64,000 nt of DNA, from assembly GCA_036346405.1 (NCBI GenBank), contig CM070554.1, forward strand, positions 44,787,058 to 44,851,057, given 5' to 3'. Within the stretch, counting starts at the first letter, position 1; every line of letters starts with the position of its first letter. Made by a program: the position numbers and the translations under genes. This stretch comes from Phyllostachys edulis. Lineage: Eukaryota; Streptophyta; Magnoliopsida; Poales; Poaceae. Positions 56,271-64,000 of the stretch are shown here, in pieces. A model generated the notes under the pieces. The model ran no database searches. It was not told the origin of the DNA and saw only the letters and a program-made list of their open reading frames with translations.

Positions 56271-56610
56271 GCTCTAGATCGGGAGCTCCTAGCAGCGATC
56301 GGGAGCTTCTCCGCGACTAGTAGCTCCTCCGCCCCGAGCCGCCAACTAGAGCTCCTCTGCCCTGGGCCGCCTCGACGCCCGGGCCACCCCGATGATGCCT
56401 CTGCCCTGAGCTTCTCCGCGACTGGGAGCTCATTTGCCCTGAGTGCCGATCGGGAGCTCCTCTGCTCCCCGCTCCTCCGCCCTGAGGCCCAACCAGGAGC
56501 TTCTCTGCTCCTCGACTGGGAGCTCCTTTGGTCCTTCGCCCCAAGCTCCTCCGCCACCTCCGTGACCAGGAGCTCCTCTGCATCTTGGCCACCGTCGCCC
56601 CGAGTCACCC
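56271..56610. repeat. GAGCTCCTC-rich degenerate repeat
   Basis: Variants of GGGAGCTCCTCTGCCC recur at irregular 20-45 bp intervals, with GGAGCTCC itself palindromic. Open frames here differ by strand and reflect composition only. Confidence 0.65.
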
Positions 56611-57739
56611 CAGGCTGCCCCCAGCCACCGCCCCTGCCTCCAGCCTTAGGCTACCGCCACCCCCTCCGGCCACCGCACCTCCTGGATGGAGGCCGAAGCA
56701 CCACCTCGCGCATACAGATCATGGCCGCCAAATGATAACGCCGCCTCCTCGATGTCTTTGTGGGCCTGCGTCGAGCAAATTAGCGTGAGGCCGCCAAGCG
56801 CGATGAGCTTCTCTCCGTACTCCTAGAGGTTACGCGCCCAGGTGGCACTGACCCGCTCGCGCAATGGCACAAGCTGCTCCCCGTCACTCCCCAGACCTTC
56901 CCCTCCCTGGCCTTCGCCACCGCCGCAGTGGCCGTGGCCGGACCACAAGAGGATGCGGACAATGACAGAGCAATGACAATAGCCACGAGGATACCACTGC
57001 AGCCCTTGCCTCGGGCCGTCGTCGCCTCTGGCCCGAGCTCCTGCCTCGGACTCCCTCTCCTGACGCTGCCTCTGCTTTGCCCCACATGGATCAAGGCTGC
57101 CTGGATCCCGAGCTGCTAAGTGGTCGCCGCCACGTCGGGTCTCCCCTGATGGCTACTGTCAGTGGACGTCCACCGAAGGTCTTTGGTGGTTCTTTCTACT
57201 CAGGAGCTTGCGACTCTCGCTATAGTTCCTCCGGTGACACCACGCAACAGTTCCTCTCCCTGCTTCAGCGCCTTAGTGTTAGCTCATCTGCCTCATGCTT
57301 CTCAGCAGTGCTCCTCGCTTCTGCCACCTCCCTTGTTCGGTATCTTGTCTCTGTGGCTCTTGGACTCTGGTCCTTCTTTTCACATGATACTAGATTCTAC
57401 TCACCTCACATCTATGAGTCATACCACTCTTTCTTTCATTGTTCAGACTACAGATGGTACCTCTCTTCCTGTTGCAGGCTGAGGCGTCCTTTCCACTTCT
57501 TTGTTTCATGTTCGTGCAGTCTTATGTTCCTAAGCTTACTATGCAGGTTATGTCGGCTAGTCGGATCACTGATCACGACCATCGTGCTGTTCTTGAGTCT
57601 AACTCTTGTTGTGTTCAGGACCGCCGCATAGGACTCTGCTTAGTACTGGCCCTAGGTGTCACGATTTGTGGTGTCTTTGGGAGCTCGACTGTCTTCACCT
57701 TCCTTCTGTTGTCTTCACCAGCCAGTCAGCCACTATCAC
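56611..57739 (+). pseudogene. Second copia element: gag tail to pre-integrase, interrupted
   Basis: Decayed GC-rich gag-like sequence leads to a protease active site (DSGPSFHM near 57372-57395, then TTDGTSLPVAG) and the pre-integrase segment up to 57739. The frame continues across the insertion: the residues before 57735 join those after 61973 if one ATCAC is removed. This fixes the target site exactly. Frameshifts occur near 57480-57600. Confidence 0.78.
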
Positions 57740-58448
57740 TGTAACACCCTGGCCCAAAATCCGCTCAATGCCCAGCCCACCGTGGGGCGGACCCGCGCAC
57801 ACATAGTACCTCACTTACACTTTCGTCCTCGCTTCGTGTAAAAGGGTTAACCCGGAGGTGCTAAGTTTGGACCCAACAGGCATTATATACTACTACAACT
57901 CACTTTAGACAAGCAATATAGGACTAATCCCACCACATGACTCCTCATGGGCCACATGGGCCGCACTACGAGTAGGCCGGGTTATTACATTCACCCCACC
58001 TCAAGGGCTGACGCCCTCGGCAGCACACCGCATACGCGGCAAATGCCCAGAACTACCCTTCGGTACACGTCCGTGCGTCTAGTGCCGGCACATATGCCAT
58101 GCCGTGTGTCCACTCCGGGACCACACGTGCCATGCGCCATATGCCCGCGCCGTCTCAAGACGCACTGCGCAAAGAAAGGTTGATGCTCTGATACCATCTA
58201 TAACACCCTGGCCCAAAATCCGCTCAATGCCCAGCTCACTGTGGGGTGGACCCGCGCACACATAGTACCTCACTTACACTTTCGTCCTCGCTTCGTGTAA
58301 AAGGGTTAACCCGGAGGTGCTAAGTTTGGACCCAATAGGCATTATATACTATTACAACTCACTTTAGACAAGCAATATGGGACTAATCCCACCACATGAC
58401 TCCTCATGGGCCACATGGACCGCACTACGAGTAGGCCGGGTTATTACA
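57740..58448 (-). mobile_element. TRIM-like miniature LTR retroelement (709 bp)
   Basis: Two nearly identical 250-bp direct repeats (57740-57989, 58199-58448) flank a 209-bp interior with no coding capacity. On the minus strand each LTR starts TGTAATAACCCGG and ends in TGTTACA or its TATA-mutated form. The interior begins with a primer site (TGGTATCAGAGC, minus strand, about 58183-58194) and ends with a purine tract (GAGGTGGGGTGA, 57991-58002). It fits terminal-repeat retrotransposons in miniature, which move with enzymes from other elements. Its right side has no ATCAC. Confidence 0.85.
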
Positions 58449-58455
58449 TTTCTTC

Positions 58456-61400
58456 TGTCGGACCCGGGATTAATACCCCAAATCCTCTGTGCATTTCTGA
58501 ACTAGTCCCATGATCAGTAGCTAGTTCACACAGTTAAACAGATATGGTAACATCCATAAATCGTATAATTTTATTAATAATTAATAACAGAGTTTATTAC
58601 AAGAAAGGCTTACAAGCCAAACATAAAGAACACAGCGGAAGACGAAGAAGTAGTGGAGTCCGACTGATCTGCCACAGGCAATCGACTGGGGTAGCGGCCT
58701 AGTCGTCGAGATCCACACCGGTAGCAAAGTTCTTCTCCTCTGAAATTTGTTTGCATAAAGCAAGTATGAGCATAACTACCGTGCTCGCAAGTTACACCCG
58801 TTAAGTAACAGATTCAATGCATGCATAAAGGATATCTTAAAGGAAGGCTTAATATGGTTGATTTGCATAAAGCAACATTTTCTTTAAATACTTGTACTAA
58901 GTTCCAAAGCAGTTATTATATAACTAAAATTCAACTTCTAAATTTTATAGTCAGATAACATTCACACATGGATGGTGAAGGATACCCTCCTATCACATGG
59001 CTTCCCGCCCAATTCCCATTTGCATAATCCATTTGATAAAGTCTTTTGAAACCAAAAACCAACGTTTAACTTTGAGTGGCCAATGCTAAACATGTCCATG
59101 ACCGTGGACAACACGGCTATTCGAATAGGTTTACACTCTGCAGAGGTTGTACAGCTTTACCCACATGACATGAATTCTCTAGTTTGTTTGGCATGGCCAA
59201 TACCACTGCTCACTACCTTAGGTAAGCAGTCTAGAGCACGTGTCAAGGCTTTTACAATGCGCCATTCCACCGCAGTTTCCCCTCGCTAAGGTTTCACTCC
59301 CTTTGGATCAAACACCGCCGGATTAGAGCCCCCTCTTGCGCCAGGTGGGAACAATAGTCATAAAAGACTTTGTCAAAGAAATGGCCATGAAAGACCGCCC
59401 ACGTACAAACAGGGTCAACCGCGATGGAACTTTACAAATTAGTTGGCTAGGTCCTGCCCACACAGGACATGTGGTAGTACGATTGTGGCTTAGCAAAAGC
59501 GGCTCTTAGGCCGGTTCTTAACTGACTTGGTCGACTTCTAAAATAAACCCTGGGCCTCAAATCATTCGCCGAATTGAGCTCGTGCATAAACTTGCACCCA
59601 CCAATTATCCATTTCGCCCAAGTCTAAACCAGTTTTCCATTTGATTTTATTTTCCAAAATCATTTGAAAATCTTCCATGACAAACCATTGCTATGGACTT
59701 TTAAACAACATTTGATTTTTGGCTGAAAATTCCCAAGTCAAGCATTTTTGGTCTAAGCATGGCTAAGCATCAATTTTTCCAAAGTGTTCTAGTTCATACT
59801 ATTGCATGAACTAGATTTTCATCTAAGGTGACAAGGTAGATTTATTTCAATGTCAAGATTGGCAGTACAAAGGAATTAGGCATATCTATAATTTAAAACA
59901 GGAATTTAAATTAACTTGAATATAAATAAGCATGCAATAATTTAAAACATAAATTAAATAATTTTAAATAATGGGATCAAATATGATCAAGGGTATAACT
60001 TGCCTTGCTTGATTTAATAATGTTCTCAAACGGCGTCGAAATCCGATCGTCCGAAGTCGTCGAAATCTATACACGAAAATAAGCCGAATTCAAACAAAAT
60101 TCAAATTAAGATTCAAATAAACTCCAAATTAAATAATTTTAGTTTAGATAGCTAGATCTTGAATTTATATGAATTTAGGAATTTGAATCGACGAAATCGG
60201 AGTTCGTATGAAGAAGAACGAACCCCAGGAAGTTTGGAAATCACATGAAATGATATAATTCCGAAAATTCACTATTCATTGGAATTGTGGTTTCGGATTG
60301 TTTGGGAACAAGGGAGAGCTTTATGGCCATGGCGATGGCAACAAAAATACGACGTGACGAGGCAAACTCAACAGTGTAGACGACTCAGCCAGAGGATCTT
60401 CGATGGCGACGCAGTCCGATGGAGAAGATCTTCGGCGGGCGAACATCGGTGTTCCGGGCAAACGGAGAGGATTTAGCGAGTGAGGATGGCAGCGATTTGA
60501 GGGAACCGCGGGGAACATAATGCTCTCCCTGGTTGTGGTGGAATGCGCACGATCGGCCGGTGGCGGCGACGACGCGCAAAATGGACCAAATAAATAATAG
60601 AAAATAAATAAAATCTTAAAAATATGAAATAAATACTAAAAATAGTAGATGAATTTAGATGATTTTAGGAGGAAGAATCAATGGATTTGGACTTTGCATG
60701 TGCGAGAACGAATTTTTGGAAGATTAAACATGTGCATGTACAAACTTGAAGCCATGACTAGATAATTCATTTACTGTTCATCGTCTTTTGAAGGCAACAA
60801 CACACATGGAGGAAGAAAAGAAATGGCGGCACCGGCCAGAGGAAGGGATGGCGGCGGCCGAAAACAGGATAGATGGATCGCTTACCCCGAGACAAGGCCG
60901 TAGGAGGTGGTGGTGCGGCGAGGGGCGGTCGGTGGCGGCGGCGTCACAGTGCATGCGGCCATGGAGGGAGGTTGTACTCCGGCGATGTTCCGGCGAAGAG
61001 GGAGGGTGTACCGCGTAGAGAACGACGTCGCGATTCCGACGGTGTGGTCGATGGCGGAGGTGCTCCACTGCTTGCGGTGCTAGGGGCGGCGGAGGTGAGT
61101 TCGGCCGGTGGTGAAAAAGCTTTACTTGTGGGGAGAAGAGGGAGGGAGGAGCTGAGATTTCAGGGGTTGAATGAGGGAGAGGAGAGGCACCCATGGATGC
61201 TATTTATAGGACCAGAGAGGAGCCGAGGAGGGAGGACCGCGTGCGTGTGTCACGGCCGGTCAATGGCGCGATTTGTGAAATTAGGTGATTAGGGAAAGGT
61301 TTAATGGCCTTAGATGGAGGAGGTGATGACCGGGAAATTGAATGCCACCATTTTCGTGAAGAAATGGGGGAAATAATGTGTTTTGAAAAGCTTGGTTGCC

Positions 61401-61973
61401 ATTAATGGCTTCATGCGTGTATGTATGCTCTCTGGAGAAGAAAACGTTTGGGGAAGAAAAGGAAAGAAAGGAATAAATAAAAGAAGAAAAGAGGGAGCTA
61501 GAAACAAGGAAAGATGGTGGTGCATGCTTAGTTAAGTGAGCAAGTCATGGGAGTAAAATTGGATGGGTGACCGCTGGGAAGTTGGCGGCCCGCGCGGTAG
61601 AAAATGTTTTTTTTAAAATTTTTTTTGCTGAATACTGTAGCAACAACAATAAATCAAATACAATTTTTAGAAGATAGCAAATAGAGTCCAAAAATTCTAG
61701 AAAAATTCATAAAAATTCTTAGAATTATTTTGGACTTAATAAAATTATTTCCAACTTAAAGTTGGCTTTTAGTTTTGCAAATAAATCATTTTAGCTTTAA
61801 AATAATTAGGTAAAAGCTTTTAAAAATTCCAGAAATTAATTAAAATTTTATTTTTGACTTTTAAAACTTCAGAAATTCAAATAAAGCAAACAAACTCTTT
61901 CAAATTTTAGACAATCCAATAAAATAATAACTTTATTAATTTTAATTTGGTAATAGAACTTTGGGCTGTTACA
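58456..61973 (-). mobile_element. Del/Tekay-type LTR, 3.5 kb (LTR F)
   Basis: On the minus strand it runs from TGTAACAGCCC (61973) to GGGTCCGACA (58456), 3518 bp. It shares order and many words with LTR B (29284-34507), for example the AACACGGCTATTCGAAT block near 59110-59125. After its 3' end the minus strand reads GAAG, like the GAGG spacer before the primer site of LTR B, but then passes into the TRIM. ATCAC follows at 61974. No full gene is inside; frames around 60778-61292 are GC-rich leader. Confidence 0.85.
61201..61210 (-). promoter_or_regulatory. TATA box of LTR F
   Basis: The minus strand reads CCTATAAATAGC about 765 nt after the LTR start and is followed by a GC-rich, CT-rich leader, as in LTR B. 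Confidence 0.6.
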
Positions 61974-63431
61974 ATCACTGCCTCTGATTTTGCTCCATCC
62001 TTTACTGCTTAGTTCGCTTAGTGGCACCATTGTTTGTGTCATCTTTGTGGATCATGTCTGTTGTCACTAGTAGGTCGTGATGTTCTGGGGTCTATTTCTG
62101 ATGACATATTTTTACATTATATGGGTTGCAAGCTTGGCTAGCAGCTGCAACTCCCCTATCCTTGTAGTGATTTTGTTTTCACTTGTCCTTTTGATCTTGT
62201 TTACTCTAATGTTTGGGGTTCAACTCCCTTCATTTCGAAAGAGGGTCATCGATACTATGTCATCTTTATTGATGATTATTCTCATCATAGTTGGATCTAC
62301 TTCATGTCCTCTCACAGTTAAATTCTCTCTATTTACTAGATGTTTGCCACCATGGTTCACACTTAGTTTGATTCGGTCATTTGTGTTTTTCATGATGATT
62401 TTGCTGGTGAATACCAATCTAATGCTTTGTGTCGCTTTCTAGCTGAGCAGGGTACTCTTCCCCAGTACTCTTGTCCTAGTGCTCACACTCAAAAATGGTG
62501 TCTTTGAGTGTAAGCATCGTCACTTGTTTGAGACAGCTCGTGCTCTTTTGCTTGCCACTTTTGTTCCACCTCACATCTGGGCTAAGGCTGTCTCCATGGC
62601 TGCTTTCCTCATCAACATGCAGTCTTCCATTGCTCTTCAAGGTTCTAGTATGTAGGGCATCTCTACAGTTGGGCTCCAGAGTACAATCACCTTCGTTGTT
62701 TAAGCTATGTCTGCTTCGTCCTTCTTCCACCTTGTGGGCGCACCAAACTAACTGCTCAGTCGGTTGAGTGTGTTTTTCTTGGCTACAGTCTTGAGCATAA
62801 GGGTTATTGCTGCTACGACGCTGTTGCTCGCTAGGTGAGGATCTCCCGGGATGCCACCTTCGATGAGTCCCGACCTTACTACCCTCGTCCCCCTACTATC
62901 AGCTCGGATTCTCTTATTTAGTCGTTCTCCTTTCTGACTTCTCCTGACCCTCAGCTTTTCACTTCCGCCTTCGCCTTCTTCTCTTCCCTCTCCTCCGGCT
63001 CCACCTGTTCCCTCTCTTCTGGAGGTTCCTTCCAGCTCTTTTATTGAGATTTCCCCCTTTCCTGTTCACCTCTCTCGTCGTCCTCTCCCTACTCCTTCTC
63101 CAGTTGAGCCTCTGTCTTTATTGGGCTTTGTTCCTAGCTTTTCTTCTCTGTCCTTGTTGGGTCTTGCTCCACCTCCTCCCAGATATGATCTTCGTGATCG
63201 TCGCACTGTCAAGCCTCCTGAGCGCTATGGCTTCGCAATCGCGACTCTTTATGAGCCTATGACCTACCATGAGGCTGCTGCTCACCCTAAATGGTAGCTC
63301 GCAATGTCTGAGGAGATTGCTGCTTTGATGCGTACTTGCAGTTGGGATCTTGTGCCGATACCTACGTGTCACTCCTATCACGTGCAAGTGGGTATACAAG
63401 AACAAGATCCACTCGGATGGATCTCTTGAGC
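61974..63431 (+). pseudogene. Second copia element: integrase to RT start
   Basis: It resumes after the insertion with the integrase zinc module (WHHCLCHLCG-like), then YYVIFIDDYSHHSWIYF near 62250-62310, a region around KHRHLFETARALLLATF (62510-62560), the post-integrase KGYYCYDAVAR (62800) and the pre-RT segment PMTYHEAAAHPKW (63255-63296). It ends at 63431, where an LTR begins. Many frameshifts and stops are present. Confidence 0.82.
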
Positions 63432-63780
63432 TGTCGGGACCCAAATATGCAAATCTAGACTCTCTGTGTATAATGCACTAGTCCAAGATCACGCTAGTGT
63501 ACATAATATCAACATAGATGAATATCATTCCACACAAGATGAATATAAGAATAAACGACTAATTTGATTAATAAATAACGGTTGTGACTTTATGGTCGAG
63601 TTTACACGTATTAAGCCACGCAGGGTGGACACTAAATAAAGAGATGGTAGCGGAACGAAAAACAACTCCCACGGGAACCCATCGACTTGCCACAGGCAAC
63701 CGACTTAGATCAAGTCCTAACGATCACCCTCCTCGTAAAACTCCTCCTTGAAAGCAGGCGAAGACTGACGAGGACATCTC
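63432..63780 (-). mobile_element. Del/Tekay-type LTR fragment (LTR G)
   Basis: On the minus strand it ends ...TTTGGGTCCCGACA at 63432 and matches the last 350 bp of LTR B closely (CACTAGCGTGATC, GTGCATTATACACAGAG, CAGTCTTCGCCTGCTTTC). It is truncated at about 63780. Confidence 0.8.
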
Positions 63781-64000
63781 TCCTATGGATGCAACCACTA
63801 CTCCTCAACCTGAAGTTGCAGAAGAACCAATTACCAGAGCATGAGCACGACAGTTAAATTATCAGGTGAATTCCTTCATAGGAGTGAATGTTTTATTAAT
63901 GGAGAATGTGCTACTGCCTAAAGCATGACCTTATTTTACTTAGGAATCTTGGAGAGGAGAAATCAAGCATTCACGGCAAGAGAGATAGCAAGGGGCCGAA
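63781..64000 (+). pseudogene. Retrotransposon polyprotein fragment
   Basis: The plus strand from 63785 encodes a short stretch with PITRA, then a stop in place of a residue, then ARQLNYQVNSF. This resembles the RARQLNYQV segment found in gypsy-type polyproteins. The window ends inside it. The identification rests on one motif. Confidence 0.45.

Noticed and set aside
57077..57631. 184-codon open frame in the second copia
   Set aside because: The protease and pre-integrase motifs of the copia polyprotein are in another frame, so this one is a shadow.
57740..58448. Direct-repeat pair read as two MITEs
   Set aside because: The interior has a Met-tRNA primer site next to one repeat and a purine tract next to the other, which fits a TRIM better.
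60778..61292. Two opposing open frames of about 139 codons
   Set aside because: Both lie in the GC-rich leader zone of LTR F, and matching zones in other LTRs do not keep the frames.

Overview
The window is nuclear DNA of a grass, most likely rice or a close relative (inference). The support is GT-AG introns, a plant LRR receptor kinase with class VIII-1 architecture, and a dense nest of LTR retrotransposons with CACTA and hAT transposons of grass type. Nothing here is bacterial or organellar. Only one gene looks intact, the receptor-like kinase at 44720-50101, whose 19 exons sum to an open frame of 947 codons. Nearly all the rest is mobile DNA in various stages of decay.

Layout. (1) 1-15990: a Del/Tekay-like gypsy deletion derivative keeps only gag (13.34-15.45 kb, minus strand) between long LTRs. 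A complete but decayed 12-kb Tat-lineage gypsy (240-12207, minus strand, target-site duplication GGATC) is inserted in its left LTR. That insert carries two RNase H domains and an antisense, intron-containing extra gene. (2) 15991-18479: the right end of a CACTA transposon with a Ulp1-like protease and sub-terminal repeats. (3) 19571-21175: four exons of a WAT1/MtN21-type transporter gene joined to the last two exons of an RER1 gene. (4) 22.3-24.9 kb: low-complexity and tandem-repeat DNA. (5) 25.06-29.28 kb: a second Tat-like gypsy, cut in its reverse transcriptase by a 3.5-kb Del-type LTR (29284-34507). That LTR itself contains a 1.7-kb hAT (31896-33597). (6) 34.56-38.5 kb: a copia fragment, a perfect inverted repeat and a MITE pair. 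(7) 38.5-43.67 kb: another Del-type LTR fragment split by a 3.9-kb hAT with a broken transposase. (8) 44.7-50.1 kb: the receptor kinase. (9) 50561-55818: a complete but mutated copia. (10) 55.8-64 kb: a second copia, interrupted by a TRIM-plus-LTR composite (57740-61973, target-site duplication ATCAC) and then cut by another Del-type LTR at 63432.

The genes do not form a pathway. The recurring theme is one family of roughly 3.5-kb LTRs, represented by six LTR copies or fragments, that repeatedly served as insert and as target. The observations most worth a second look are the TRIM/LTR composite with one exact target-site duplication, the WAT1-RER1 chimera, the spliced antisense gene in the Tat element, and the hAT whose whole right end is tandemly duplicated.
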